From IMG/VR virus record IMGVR_UViG_3300029448_000014, positions 1-64,000 of that record: 64,000 nt of DNA. One strand, written 5' to 3'. Of the stretch, positions 23,547 through 31,405 are shown piece by piece (the first letter of the stretch is position 1; every line of letters starts with the position of its first letter). The notes beneath the pieces are model-generated. The model saw only the letters and a program-made list of their open reading frames with translations. It did no database searches and was not told where the DNA came from. Made by a program: the position numbers and the translations under genes. This stretch comes from a virus.

Positions 23547-23774
23547 TTATTTTTCTCTTAAGATAATGCGTCCTCTTGTTAAGTCAAAAGGGCTAAGTTC
23601 GACAGTGACACGGTCACCAACTAATAGTTGAATCTTCCGTGTAATAAGTTTACCTGAAGCACGACACAAGCATTTGTGTCCTTCAGGCTCCTCTAATTCA
23701 ACGTTAAAAAAACCGTTGCCACTCTCTTTAAAAATCAGCCCCTTCGCTGATATTACGTTTGTTTTTTTGGACAT
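23547..23774 (-). CDS. infA: translation initiation factor IF-1 homologue
   Basis: 75 residues over the full length of bacterial IF-1 (about 72), an S1-type OB fold. Seen: GLIFKESGNGFFNVELE at strands 1-2, LCRASGKLITRKIQLLVGD, and RVTVELSPFDLTRGRIILRE, the family's most conserved end. IF-1 binds the 30S A site and helps start-codon selection. The core surface residues look intact, with an unusual Cys pair in CLCRASGK. The gene sits in the nucleotide operon, 1 nt from mazG, not near ribosomal genes. Whether it competes with host IF-1 is unknown. Confidence 0.92.
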   Translation of the reverse strand: MSKKTNVISAKGLIFKESGNGFFNVELEEPEGHKCLCRASGKLITRKIQLLVGDRVTVELSPFDLTRGRIILREK

Positions 23775-23895
23775 AAGGCAAGTAATAAAAAATATATGTG
23801 ATTAATCCAGTTGCTTCGTTTTCAGTTATGAATTTCCAGTCAATAGGACATTCAGAAAGCCATTTGTTAAATTGTTTGCGTTCTGTTTCGTTCAT
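23728..23895 (-). CDS. small hypothetical protein (55 aa)
   Basis: 55 residues from ATG 23895 (MNETERKQFNKWLSECPIDW at the start). It overlaps the 5' end of infA by 47 nt in another frame. Composition is protein-like, with aromatic and charged residues, and it starts just after the stop of the upstream small gene. No family assigned. Confidence 0.55.
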   Translation of the reverse strand: MNETERKQFNKWLSECPIDWKFITENEATGLITYIFYYLPYVQKNKRNISEGADF

Positions 23896-23900
23896 TCAGC

Positions 23901-24059
23901 TCATAAATTATCATCTATTTTGAGGCCATAGTATGTATAAGAATGTACTACTGCATTTTCATAATCAGCAGTAGCACATATCTCTTCTAACAGATGTTCG
24001 ATCAGACTGGGTTTACAGTCAATGATCATTTCAACTTTAAACTTCTTACGCTGTTGCAT
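23901..24059 (-). CDS. small hypothetical protein (52 aa)
   Basis: 52 residues from ATG 24059, beginning MQQRKKFKVEMIIDCKP, with the predicted beta-alpha pattern of a small ferredoxin-like fold. The start abuts the preceding stop at 24059. Part of a chain of overlapping small genes. Confidence 0.55.
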   Translation of the reverse strand: MQQRKKFKVEMIIDCKPSLIEHLLEEICATADYENAVVHSYTYYGLKIDDNL

Positions 24060-24310
24060 TATTTTTGTGAGACGATGGGGCGCATTGAATCCATAAAAGA
24101 AACCGCATCTTCAGTGCCATATTTTTTTAGAACGTATAAAAGACATTTAGCTAACTGATTGTCAGCTATTTTTTGAACCAATTCTTGTTCTTGTTCTTCA
24201 AGCCATCCGTCTTTAGATAATGGATAGAGATAATCGTCACCATTACCAATAGGCGATGGATCAAAGTCATCCAAGTATTCTTGGTAGGCTTTGCGTTGTT
24301 CAGGTGTCAT
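24059..24310 (-). CDS. hypothetical protein (83 aa)
   Basis: 83 residues, helical and acidic (YQEYLDDFDPSPIGNGDDYL). Overlaps the upstream gene by 4 nt (ATGA). Not recognised. Confidence 0.6.
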   Translation of the reverse strand: MTPEQRKAYQEYLDDFDPSPIGNGDDYLYPLSKDGWLEEQEQELVQKIADNQLAKCLLYVLKKYGTEDAVSFMDSMRPIVSQK

Positions 24311-24495
24311 TCAGGAGAGATTGGTAGAGATACATGTAAATATTCAGCTTCTTCTATTAATTCAGACGGGGAGTATTCGCCCCATCCGTCATATAGAAGT
24401 TGTTGAGCAATTTCAAAGATTTCTTCTTTAGAAGCATCTTTTAAAATAGCATCAGTAAGTGCAAACTTGAGTTCTTGAATTTGTTCGTCTGTCAT
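24307..24495 (-). CDS. hypothetical protein (62 aa)
   Basis: 62 residues, helical, opening MTDEQIQELKFALTDAIL and ending with an acidic segment (LIEEAEYLHVSLPISPE). Overlaps neighbours by ATGA on both sides. Not recognised. Confidence 0.6.
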   Translation of the reverse strand: MTDEQIQELKFALTDAILKDASKEEIFEIAQQLLYDGWGEYSPSELIEEAEYLHVSLPISPE

Positions 24496-24842
24496 TCAGG
24501 AGGATTTGCGTAGGTATAAGCTTCAATGGTGCTATCAAGTGCATCGATGATTGCATTGGCACCAATGAATGTTTCAACAGGTTCTTCTGTATAGTCACAG
24601 TCTTCATCACCCTCGGCGTCAACTTCACAGTGGAGACCTTCGTAGGTAACAACCAAGGTAGGTGTTAGCTCGACTCCAAGCTCCTCTGCAAGGGCTGTGT
24701 AGTTACCGTTAGGTGCACGTAGAGGTACGTAATGCAACGCACTCTGTTGAGCTTCTGTAAGGCAACTTACGTGAGCTTTAAGTCGTTCGCAAGGCGGACA
24801 ACCTGGTTGAGTGAAGACATATAGTTCGTACTGTTTCATCAT
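24492..24842 (-). CDS. thioredoxin-like protein
   Basis: 116 residues with a thioredoxin/glutaredoxin fold: strand ELYVFTQPGCPPCERLKAH carries the redox CPPC at 15-18, and VELTPTLVV contains the conserved cis-Pro. An acidic insertion with two further Cys (CEVDAEGDEDCDYTEE) is unusual. It probably reduces the C-terminal cysteines of the nearby NrdA. Coupled by ATGA to both neighbours. Confidence 0.8.
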   Translation of the reverse strand: MMKQYELYVFTQPGCPPCERLKAHVSCLTEAQQSALHYVPLRAPNGNYTALAEELGVELTPTLVVTYEGLHCEVDAEGDEDCDYTEEPVETFIGANAIIDALDSTIEAYTYANPPE

Positions 24843-25147
24843 GCTTTGGTTCCATCTGTGTAATAGAAACCTCCTAAGCAGTTTCTACTATTTGATACAA
24901 TCACGTTCCTATTATGCTTATAAGAACGCATACCATGATGATAAACTAACATGACAGGTTCACCGACATTTACGGTGTCAAGTCTGGAACACAAGATAGT
25001 TTTTATCTCGTTTGGTTTACGTTTGTATTGCATCTCTGCTTCATAAGCAAGATGCTGAGTCTCTTCCAACGTATTTGAGTTAAACACAGCTACCATATGT
25101 GGTTTAGACACAGGGATAGCTTCCATCTCAGTGATGTAAGGGTTCAT
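24839..25147 (-). CDS. hypothetical protein (102 aa)
   Basis: 102 residues, alpha/beta (HMVAVFNSNTLEETQHLAYE; GEPVMLVYHHGMRSYKHNRN). The His/Arg-rich second half could bind nucleic acid, but no family is recognised. ATGA overlaps on both sides. Confidence 0.6.
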   Translation of the reverse strand: MNPYITEMEAIPVSKPHMVAVFNSNTLEETQHLAYEAEMQYKRKPNEIKTILCSRLDTVNVGEPVMLVYHHGMRSYKHNRNVIVSNSRNCLGGFYYTDGTKA

Positions 25148-25332
25148 GATTTTGTAGTAATCAAAGGTTCGTTGTATTTATCAATTTGAGAAGTTACAAC
25201 TGTGTTTCCCATCCAACGGTTGTAAGCATCAGGCAGTTCGATCATGAGCTTGCGGCGCATGTCAGACTGCATATGACTTTTAAGAAACTCAAGCAAGAGT
25301 TCTTTTTGTAAGTACGTTAGAGGTTCTGTCAT
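25144..25332 (-). CDS. hypothetical protein (62 aa)
   Basis: 62 residues, helical (TYLQKELLLEFLKSHMQSDM). It resembles the next gene in opening and helix pattern (both have a Leu-rich N-terminal helix and an SDM/SLD turn), suggesting a divergent duplication. Overlap with the next gene is a single base. Confidence 0.55.
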   Translation of the reverse strand: MTEPLTYLQKELLLEFLKSHMQSDMRRKLMIELPDAYNRWMGNTVVTSQIDKYNEPLITTKS

Positions 25333-25532
25333 TAACTTTTAAAAGTGATGCTTAGGAATGCTGCGTCATCTAGTAGTTGTTTTCGTACTTCACCACTTTC
25401 AACATCAGAGCCACGAAAGTGATACTCAGCTACATTTTCAAGGTAGTAATTAATTTCGTTGTGGACATGGTCATCCAGTGATGCCATGAGAAACGTACGA
25501 AAGTTTCTTTGTTGCACTTGATTGAGTGTCAT
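25332..25532 (-). CDS. hypothetical protein (66 aa)
   Basis: 66 residues; opening TLNQVQQRNFRTFLMASLDD, then NEINYYLENVAEYHF. Possible distant paralogue of the 62-residue neighbour. Coupled by ATGA to its upstream gene. No function known. Confidence 0.55.
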   Translation of the reverse strand: MTLNQVQQRNFRTFLMASLDDHVHNEINYYLENVAEYHFRGSDVESGEVRKQLLDDAAFLSITFKS

Positions 25533-25798
25533 AAACTGTCAGTGATGATTGATTGTGCTGCTGCGTTAGAACTTGCTTCGTTGGGACGCACAAGCTTCAA
25601 CGGAGGCAGATACTTTTTCTCAGCAAGATAGACTTCGATTTCTTCTCGCATTCCAGGATATTTAAAAGCGTCAAGACGCCCAAGTATTTCGTTGACATAG
25701 AACGAAGGAAGCTCTGGTGAGTCCTGGGCCAATGCTGCGTGGCACAGGCATACGAGATCGAACAGCTCATAATCTGGAATTTTGATTGTTGTAGACAT
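25529..25798 (-). CDS. hypothetical protein (89 aa)
   Basis: 89 residues, helical, with a short Ser/Ala-rich end. Overlaps the upstream gene by 32 nt. Part of the chain of small coupled genes between IF-1 and the gene ending at 26172. Not recognised. Confidence 0.55.
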   Translation of the reverse strand: MSTTIKIPDYELFDLVCLCHAALAQDSPELPSFYVNEILGRLDAFKYPGMREEIEVYLAEKKYLPPLKLVRPNEASSNAAAQSIITDSL

Positions 25799-25958
25799 TT
25801 AATAGCTCGTAGTATTCTTTTGGATTTTCAGCAAAGTGATCGAGCATTACAAGCAGAGTTGCAACAGTTGTCTCACGTGTATCGATGGGAAGGTTAAGAA
25901 GTACGGCGGTTAGATTCCTCCGTACGTTTCTCAAGCGTCCGACAGTGTCAGCTGTCAT
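25767..25958 (-). CDS. hypothetical protein (63 aa)
   Basis: 63 residues (MTADTVGRLRNVRRNLTAVL then a helical, acidic second half). Overlaps both neighbours (32 nt and 11 nt). No family recognised. Confidence 0.5.
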   Translation of the reverse strand: MTADTVGRLRNVRRNLTAVLLNLPIDTRETTVATLLVMLDHFAENPKEYYELLNVYNNQNSRL

Positions 25959-26172
25959 CCTCTTGTTCTTTCTTTAGTAGATTTAGTTGTTCTTTGGCAT
26001 AATGACTAACGACTTCGTCTACAACATCCTGAAGATGTTCAGCATCGAACCATTCAAGAGCCAATGCACAGACAGAACGACGTGTTGCCATATTCATAAC
26101 CGGGTAGTTTTCTACTAGATAAGAATTAATATCAAAAGAAAACTCCCGATCGTAATCAGGATTAATAGGCAT
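25948..26172 (-). CDS. hypothetical protein (74 aa)
   Basis: 74 residues, helical (RRSVCALALEWFDAEHLQDV), ending acidic. Its first base overlaps the stop of the preceding gene. Not recognised. Confidence 0.55.
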   Translation of the reverse strand: MPINPDYDREFSFDINSYLVENYPVMNMATRRSVCALALEWFDAEHLQDVVDEVVSHYAKEQLNLLKKEQEDDS

Positions 26173-26822
26173 CAGAAATCTTTTACAACTTCGGTCACAA
26201 CAGTCTCAATAACATTTTGTGGTGAAGTTTCAGAAAGTGCAGTATTGATAAGTGTTACAGCATCACGCATAAGAGCGTCAGTTTTTGCCTTGTCTTTGTC
26301 ACTACGTGCTTCCGTAAGTGCTTGATACATATCATTGCTAGTCGCTTTAATGCCACCATTGCGGACAGCAGCAAAGCAAGGCTTCATTGCTGAAGTACCT
26401 TTCCAGGTGTCGATGGCAATGAAGCTATTCAGTGATTCGCCTTCGAACAAGCCCATAAGGCTAGTCATGAGGCACTGAGACCAAATAGTCACCAGACCAG
26501 AAGTAAGCATGACAGTGCGGTCGCTTTGCGTTGTCAAAAAGACATTGAGCTTGCTACCGCTGAAGCCTGCTTCAGCATATACGTCATCAACAATGCTTAG
26601 ACCAGTCAGCCGGACATTACCGATGCGAGATACAGGTTTACCTGATGATTCAAGTAGTGCAACTTTTTGGTCATCACCTACGTACTGGAAGTAAACAGCT
26701 TCACTATCCTTGACTAGGCCAACGCCAATCATGAGATCTACAGATTGTGTTGCTTGTCCTCCAAACTCGGCAACGATTGAAGCGGTTTCGACAGAAGGAT
26801 TAGCAGTTGAAATAACAGTCAT
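26172..26822 (-). CDS. hypothetical protein, probably abundant beta-rich protein
   Basis: 216 residues from ATG 26822 (MTVISTANPSVETASIVAEF); the frame is open to 26864 but the extra residues contain a palindrome and look non-coding. Beta-rich, with long hydrophobic strands (VMLTSGLVTIWSQCLMTSLMG) and a helical C-terminus. Similar proteins occur in cyanophages as hypothetical proteins. It is the first gene of the chain that runs down to nrd and thyX. Confidence 0.6.
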   Translation of the reverse strand: MTVISTANPSVETASIVAEFGGQATQSVDLMIGVGLVKDSEAVYFQYVGDDQKVALLESSGKPVSRIGNVRLTGLSIVDDVYAEAGFSGSKLNVFLTTQSDRTVMLTSGLVTIWSQCLMTSLMGLFEGESLNSFIAIDTWKGTSAMKPCFAAVRNGGIKATSNDMYQALTEARSDKDKAKTDALMRDAVTLINTALSETSPQNVIETVVTEVVKDF

Positions 26823-26848
26823 TTTATTTTTAGATAGGTTGAACGACT

Positions 26849-26862
26849 GCCCCTTAAGGGGC
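26849..26862. promoter_or_regulatory. 14-bp perfect palindrome upstream of a - strand gene
   Basis: GCCCCTTAAGGGGC, a perfect palindrome 27 nt upstream of the start at 26822. It could be an operator or form a very short hairpin with a small loop. It lies between this start and a GTTA-loop hairpin at 26876-26891. Confidence 0.4.
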
Positions 26863-26875
26863 ATTAATGTAAACA

Positions 26876-26891
26876 GCCGGCGTTAGCCGGC
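26876..26891 (-). terminator. GTTA-loop hairpin after small gene
   Basis: GCCGGC-GTTA-GCCGGC, 6-bp perfect stem, 7 nt after the - strand stop at 26898. No T tract follows, so termination would be weak. Confidence 0.6.
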
Positions 26892-26897
26892 ATAGGG

Positions 26898-27068
26898 TTA
26901 TACGGTTGGCGTTAACTCACCAGCAAGCTCAGCTTGTTTGGCAACAGCTAAACACTCAATGATTTTCCAGACCATTTCACCAGATAACTGATGAAGATCA
27001 CATGCATACTCAATCGTGTCTTCGATCACCTCGGTGAGTTCGTTCAACACGTCTGAAGAAATTTTCAT
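26898..27068 (-). CDS. small cyanophage hypothetical protein (56 aa)
   Basis: 56 residues, all-helical, with IEYACDLHQLSGEMVWKIIE and VAKQAELAGEL. The SGEMVW...AKQAELAGE style is familiar from short cyanophage proteins of unknown function. ATG start at 27068; a family hairpin closes the unit 7 nt after the stop. Confidence 0.65.
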   Translation of the reverse strand: MKISSDVLNELTEVIEDTIEYACDLHQLSGEMVWKIIECLAVAKQAELAGELTPTV

Positions 27069-27118
27069 TTAGCTCAAGATATAATTTGCTTTAGCCCTTT
27101 CGGACACTTTTAACTATA

Positions 27119-27134
27119 GCCGGCATTTGCCGGC
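27119..27134 (-). terminator. GTTA-family hairpin (ATTT loop)
   Basis: GCCGGC-ATTT-GCCGGC, 48 nt after the stop of hli at 27182 on the - strand. Same stem as the family, different loop. No T tract. Confidence 0.55.
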
Positions 27135-27181
27135 CATGGGCTGCTACTTTGATGAATTAAATATTAAGTATCAGCTAGTTG

Positions 27182-27376
27182 TTAAAAGATGCCAGGGATA
27201 AGATCACCTGTCAGTGCATAAGCACCAATTGCTGCAATAACACCAAGCATTGCTAGGCGCCCGTTGAGCTTTTCTGCTTTTTCGTTGTGTGTCACGGAAA
27301 TCTCCATTACTTGCATTTGAGGCTCTGTGGCGTAAATATTTGTACGTCCGCCGTCTTCAGTTACTGTTGTCATCAT
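27182..27376 (-). CDS. hli: high-light-inducible protein
   Basis: 64 residues. The single transmembrane helix carries the chlorophyll-binding signature EKLNGRLAMLGVIAAIGAYA (ExxNxRxAMxG), as in host Hli/SCP proteins and LHC helices. The hydrophilic N-terminus (about 35 residues) is typical of phage versions. Acts in thylakoid membranes, protecting or assembling photosystem II. Close to psbA, as often in cyanophages. A family hairpin follows its stop by 48 nt. Confidence 0.93.
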   Translation of the reverse strand: MMTTVTEDGGRTNIYATEPQMQVMEISVTHNEKAEKLNGRLAMLGVIAAIGAYALTGDLIPGIF

Positions 27377-27406
27377 AACTCCTTAATTATTAATTATTGT
27401 AACGGA

Positions 27407-27712
27407 TCAATGCTGGCTAAGTGAGATTCTGTCCAGCTTACTTTCGATCCTTATCATGTGAGCTTCTACCTTAGCTATGATTTCACTAAGATCTTTTTTG
27501 CTTACATATTGTTCTGCTAGTCGTAACTCTAGATTATCGACACGTCTATCAATTTCAGACAGATGTTCTTTGGTAACGTACTTATCTACAATTCGTAATT
27601 CAATAGAATCAAGACGCCTATCAACATGATTGATGCGTCCATGGACTCTATTAGTAAGTGCGCCGAGGCCTGTAATTATGCCAATGGCTCCAACAATTGT
27701 AGCTTCAAGCAT
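27407..27712 (-). CDS. membrane-anchored coiled-coil protein
   Basis: 101 residues: an N-terminal membrane helix (MLEATIVGAIGIITGLGAL), then a repeated coiled coil with two copies of RRxDxxELR(I/L).(D/E)(K/Q)YV(T/S)K (DSIELRIVDKYVTK and DNLELRLAEQYVSK). Similar short anchored coiled coils are common in cyanophages. Function unknown; possibly a spanin-like protein. Confidence 0.6.
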   Translation of the reverse strand: MLEATIVGAIGIITGLGALTNRVHGRINHVDRRLDSIELRIVDKYVTKEHLSEIDRRVDNLELRLAEQYVSKKDLSEIIAKVEAHMIRIESKLDRISLSQH

Positions 27713-27747
27713 TGTCCCATTAGTAAAACGTAGTTCCTTTCATTTTA

Positions 27748-27981
27748 TCAGTTATCTGCTGAGATACATTCAGCAAGTGACTCTTCAGCCCACTCAATAA
27801 ATGCTGTACGTTTGAATTGATGATTGTCCTTGGATTCGACTATTGCGTTTTCTACAATTGCAACAATTAAATTGAATTCTTTGAAGCGTGGATTGTTAAC
27901 ACTGATGTTGTGATTTTGATAATGCTTGAGAGCATTAATCACATCACGCATTTGTTCTGTTGTAAGTTTAATCATAGTCAC
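27748..27981 (-). CDS. hypothetical protein (77 aa)
   Basis: 77 residues, helical (TTEQMRDVINALKHYQNHNI; FNLIVAIVENAIVES). No family recognised. Lies between the coiled-coil protein and the HNH nuclease. Confidence 0.6.
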   Translation of the reverse strand: MTMIKLTTEQMRDVINALKHYQNHNISVNNPRFKEFNLIVAIVENAIVESKDNHQFKRTAFIEWAEESLAECISADN

Positions 27982-28034
27982 CTATATATTATTTAGGCAT
28001 TACAGTAAGAATGTAAGCAATACCAAGAATAGTT

Positions 28035-28421
28035 GTGAAGACCTGCAGTATATGCAGGCAATCGTTGTCAGAAGATAAATTCCACAAGAGAACTTATAAG
28101 ACTGGAAAGATTGGCCTGCAAGCAAAGTGTAAATCATGTTGCACTAAAGTGCGACGAGAAAAATACTACAAGCCTCATTCGTCTATAAGACTAAAGCTAA
28201 AGCTTAGTCAAAGTGAAGTAGATGAATTGCTAGCTCCAGGTAAATGTCAATGTTGTGGCGCTAAAGATAGAAAACTATGCATAGACCACAATCACGACAC
28301 TGAAAAACCTAGAGGCTTACTGTGTCACAACTGCAACACTGCTCTAGGTCTGTTAGGAGATAACGTTGAAACTATCCTATCGCTCAGCCGATACTTGGCG
28401 CAACGAGAGCCACTGGTGTAG
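28035..28421 (+). CDS. HNH recombination endonuclease VII-like, overlaps psbA end
   Basis: 128 residues on the + strand, running head-on into psbA and overlapping its last 38 nt. It has two Cys pairs at the N-terminus (CSIC, CKSC) and the endonuclease VII core [20 protein letters not shown] / [11 protein letters not shown], with DH-N-H catalytic residues. Endonuclease VII-type HNH enzymes resolve junctions or act as free-standing homing enzymes. A homing endonuclease next to psbA is known from the cyanophage S-PM2; this looks like a parallel case. Confidence 0.85.
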   Translation: MKTCSICRQSLSEDKFHKRTYKTGKIGLQAKCKSCCTKVRREKYYKPHSSIRLKLKLSQSEVDELLAPGKCQCCGAKDRKLCIDHNHDTEKPRGLLCHNCNTALGLLGDNVETILSLSRYLAQREPLV

Positions 28422-29472
28422 TGGTTGCTGATGCCAAATCAAGAGGAAAGTTATGTGCATTTCTCTCATGAATCACTTCTAGCCCAAGACCAGCGCGATT
28501 AAGAATATCGCCCCAGGTGTTGACGACGTGACCCTGGCTGTCCTGAATGGACTGGTTGAAATTGAAGCCATTTAGGTTGAAAGCCATTGTACTTACACCA
28601 AGTGCAGTAAACCAAATACCAACCACAGGCCAAGCAGCGAGGAAGAAGTGAAGGCTACGGCTGTTATTAAAGGAAGCGTACTGGAAGATAAGCCTACCAA
28701 AATAACCGTGAGCAGCGACAATATTATAAGTCTCTTCTTCTTGGCCAAATTTATATCCATTGTTATGACTTTCGTTTTCAGTTGTCTCACGAACAAGTGA
28801 GCTTGTAACAAGACTTCCGTGCATAGCACTAAAAAGAGAACCACCAAAGATGCCTGCGACACCCAGCATATGAAACGGGTGCATAAGGATATTATGTTCT
28901 GCTTGGAATACCAACATATAGTTGAATGTTCCGCTGATTCCGAGTGGCATTGCATCGGAGAATGAGCCTTGTCCAAAGGGATATACCAGAAAAACTGCAG
29001 AGGCTGCGGCAACTGGTGCGCTATATGCAACCATGATCCAGGGGCGCATACCTAAACGATAACTAAGTTCCCATTCGCGTCCCATATAGCAAAAGATGCC
29101 AATAAGGAAGTGAAAGATGACTAATTGGAATGGGCCTCCGTTGTAAAGCCATTCATCAAGGGAAGCAGCTTCCCAAATTGGATAAAAGTGTAGACCGATT
29201 GCATTACTGCTAGGCACAACAGCACCAGAGATGATGTTGTTGCCATACATTAGTGATCCGGCAACAGGTTCACGGATGCCATCGATGTCCACAGGAGGAG
29301 CAGCGATAAAGGCGACGATGAAACATGTTGTAGCAGCAAGCAGTGTAGGGATCATCAAGACTCCAAACCAACCGACATAGAGGCGATTGTTGGTGCTTGT
29401 TACCCAGTCAGTGAAAGAATCCCAAGTATCTTTAAGCGGATTAGACTTGGGAAATAGTGTTGTAGTAGACAT
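28384..29472 (-). CDS. psbA: photosystem II D1 protein
   Basis: 362 residues, complete D1. Seen: [19 protein letters not shown] opening, [16 protein letters not shown] with Glu133 (canonical position 130, the high-light D1:2 form; low-light D1 has Gln), [14 protein letters not shown] containing His198-type ligands, and [20 protein letters not shown] at the C-terminus with the manganese ligands His332, Glu333, Asp342 and cleavage after Ala344 by canonical numbering. It replaces host D1 during infection to keep photosynthesis going. The 3' end overlaps the HNH gene on the other strand by 38 nt. No intron is present. Confidence 0.97.
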   Translation of the reverse strand: MSTTTLFPKSNPLKDTWDSFTDWVTSTNNRLYVGWFGVLMIPTLLAATTCFIVAFIAAPPVDIDGIREPVAGSLMYGNNIISGAVVPSSNAIGLHFYPIWEAASLDEWLYNGGPFQLVIFHFLIGIFCYMGREWELSYRLGMRPWIMVAYSAPVAAASAVFLVYPFGQGSFSDAMPLGISGTFNYMLVFQAEHNILMHPFHMLGVAGIFGGSLFSAMHGSLVTSSLVRETTENESHNNGYKFGQEEETYNIVAAHGYFGRLIFQYASFNNSRSLHFFLAAWPVVGIWFTALGVSTMAFNLNGFNFNQSIQDSQGHVVNTWGDILNRAGLGLEVIHERNAHNFPLDLASATTTPVALVAPSIG

Positions 29473-29574
29473 TAAAATAAGACATTGTTTGTGTATTAAA
29501 GGTAAGTACTCGGCACGAAAGCCTACGCAACAATTCTACACTTTAATGTGTGAATATGGTGACAGTAGTTATAC

Positions 29575-29787
29575 TTAGTCGTCAAAGAAAGTTTCAGCAA
29601 ATGATGAAGCCTTTAGGTCGTCGAAGTCTGTAGGAATATAACGAGATAGACGATTAACAGGAGAAATACTAACTTGATGTAATCGAGCATCTGTTTGTAG
29701 ACCATTAAGTTGACGGCGTTCGCTCATCGTATGTGGATGCCTAAGTCCAGTACTGGACTCAGGATTGTGGCGATAAGTTCTAGACAT
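29575..29787 (-). CDS. small Arg-rich hypothetical protein
   Basis: 70 residues from ATG 29787 (MSRTYRHNPESSTGLRHPHT); the longer open frame to 29817 adds ten unlikely residues. Basic N-terminus, acidic C-terminus (FDDLKASSFAETFFDD). No family assigned; short Arg/His-rich proteins with MxRTYR openings occur in cyanophages. Located upstream of psbA. Confidence 0.6.
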   Translation of the reverse strand: MSRTYRHNPESSTGLRHPHTMSERRQLNGLQTDARLHQVSISPVNRLSRYIPTDFDDLKASSFAETFFDD

Positions 29788-29887
29788 AATTAACTCCATT
29801 TCGTATAACAGGAGCATGGGATCTGCTCCCGCTTATTTACAGTTTATGTTGAAAAGCTAACGGTTGTGGTTGTCAGAAGAGGTGGAA

Positions 29888-30229
29888 TTAAAGGTAAGTA
29901 ATTCTTACGTAATCTACACCAGGTCCAGTTAATCCAATTGCCTCAGCAGCACCACGAGATAAGTCGAGCTCACGAGCCCCAATGTACGGACCACGGTCGT
30001 TAATTCGGACGTTGACACATCCTTGATAACAGACCTTTAGTCGCGTTCCGAAAGGGAGCGTCTTATGTGCTCCGGTAAATCCCATTTGGTCATACACTTC
30101 TCCGTTAGCGGTGAGGCGACCGTGAAAGCCTGGTCCATACCAACTGGTGAGCATAGAGCCACCAGCGGATACGGATGTAGACAGAGTTAATAGAAGAGCA
30201 CTAGAAGTGCAAAGAATTTTAGATAACAT
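29888..30229 (-). CDS. RlpA-like double-psi beta-barrel protein, exported
   Basis: 113 residues. Signal peptide MLSKILCTSSALLLTLSTSVSA, then the RlpA-type DPBB core: SWYGPGFHGRLTANGEVYD, AHKTLPFGTRLKV, VNVRINDRGPYIGARELDLS and GGGPGVDYVRI-like end (TGPGVDYVRITYL). The Asp in NDRGP is the catalytic Asp of RlpA lytic transglycosylases. It should act on peptidoglycan in the periplasm. It could serve in lysis or in virion-independent cell-wall opening. Confidence 0.88.
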   Translation of the reverse strand: MLSKILCTSSALLLTLSTSVSAGGSMLTSWYGPGFHGRLTANGEVYDQMGFTGAHKTLPFGTRLKVCYQGCVNVRINDRGPYIGARELDLSRGAAEAIGLTGPGVDYVRITYL

Positions 30230-30304
30230 AGGTTACTCATATTATTTTCTAAACTTAAGTTAGCAAATAGGGAACACATTTACGTGCTCCCAATTGTATA
30301 ACTA

Positions 30305-31276
30305 TCACGCAGTGACTAAGTCACGTGCAACAGCAAAAGCACGCTTGCTAATCTGTGCTCCAGCACCGAAAGTGCCACGTGCAAACTGAGCGCGACCCTT
30401 GGCAGCTGTAGTGCCACGAGTGCTTGTTTCTACCTGGGTGATGGCATTAATACCATTCCAGAGACTATCTGGTGCGTAAGCAATAGCGCCGTAGCCTTGT
30501 TGAAAGGCACGCTCAAGCGCTTGACGTTTACGGAAGACTTGACCTTCGTCAATATTGTAAACCTCGTCAAGAAATTCGTTGAATTGATTGAGGTTCATAG
30601 CTTCACGAGAAAACTCACGCATCAAGTCACACTCAGTCACAAAGTCTTGACGTGCTACATCAATACTCTCAATAAGAGCATCAAAGTTGTTGTTAGCACC
30701 ATTCTTGTGAGTGATGCTGGAGTGCGCACCGCTCTCACCAAGTGCTGCAGTCAGTGTGTTCTGACAGACAACACGGATGTTGGTGAACTTTGCGCCACAG
30801 CCAGTCTTGCCGTCGTGTCCTAAGTAACCGACGATGCGACGTTTTACTGTGTCACCAGGGACGATGTCCGTCTCCGCACCACGGAGTGTGGCGGTAAAGC
30901 AGACTTTGGCACCATCCGATAAAACGATGACGCAGTCCATGTCTGCCTCTTCGCGGATGAACTCAGCCATCCGAAGGAGCGAATCGTTTTGGACGATTTC
31001 GTATTGCTTGGAGACGATACCGAGCAAAGCTTGGGTGTCAGTGCGGACAACTCCGAATGTACCTGTTGGACGAAACTCGTCGGAAGGGAATTCGTCTTCG
31101 TTGTAGGCAGCTGAGACAGTGATTGGTAGTTGAAGCTCTCGCTTCTCGACAGTAAAGAGTGCGTCTGCAGTTTCAAACGCTTCTCGCGCCGGAAGTGTGC
31201 CTGTTGTGACGACACCCATGCCGTGCCAAGCCTGTTCCGAGTTGCCGAGCCAGCCAGATGTGAAGTTTGAGGACAT
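30305..31276 (-). CDS. DUF932 phage/plasmid-like protein
   Basis: 323 residues with the DUF932 pattern: NSEQAWHGMGVV at the N-terminus, FGVVRTDTQALLGIVSKQYE, and NIRVVCQNTLTAALGE (the conserved R-V-V/I-C-x-N-T). DUF932 proteins are frequent in phages and plasmids; function is unknown, with a link to replication or plasmid biology only suggested. First gene of its transcription unit; a family hairpin separates it from the RHH gene behind. Confidence 0.85.
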   Translation of the reverse strand: MSSNFTSGWLGNSEQAWHGMGVVTTGTLPAREAFETADALFTVEKRELQLPITVSAAYNEDEFPSDEFRPTGTFGVVRTDTQALLGIVSKQYEIVQNDSLLRMAEFIREEADMDCVIVLSDGAKVCFTATLRGAETDIVPGDTVKRRIVGYLGHDGKTGCGAKFTNIRVVCQNTLTAALGESGAHSSITHKNGANNNFDALIESIDVARQDFVTECDLMREFSREAMNLNQFNEFLDEVYNIDEGQVFRKRQALERAFQQGYGAIAYAPDSLWNGINAITQVETSTRGTTAAKGRAQFARGTFGAGAQISKRAFAVARDLVTA

Positions 31277-31320
31277 AGGATTAGATCCATATATACGATT
31301 TACCCCGATTGGGGCACATA

Positions 31321-31346
31321 AAAAAAGAGCAGCCGTTAGGCCGCCC
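31321..31346 (-). terminator. rho-independent terminator (GTTA-type loop)
   Basis: On the - strand: a GC stem around GCC-TAAC-GGC is followed by GCTC and TTTTTT (31326 to 31321). It lies 60 nt after the stop of the RHH gene at 31406, which it should terminate. Confidence 0.65.
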
Positions 31347-31405
31347 TTATTATGTTGATTTCAGACTTACTTGTATCAATGAAATATCAAAATGTTCAGA
31401 CATAT

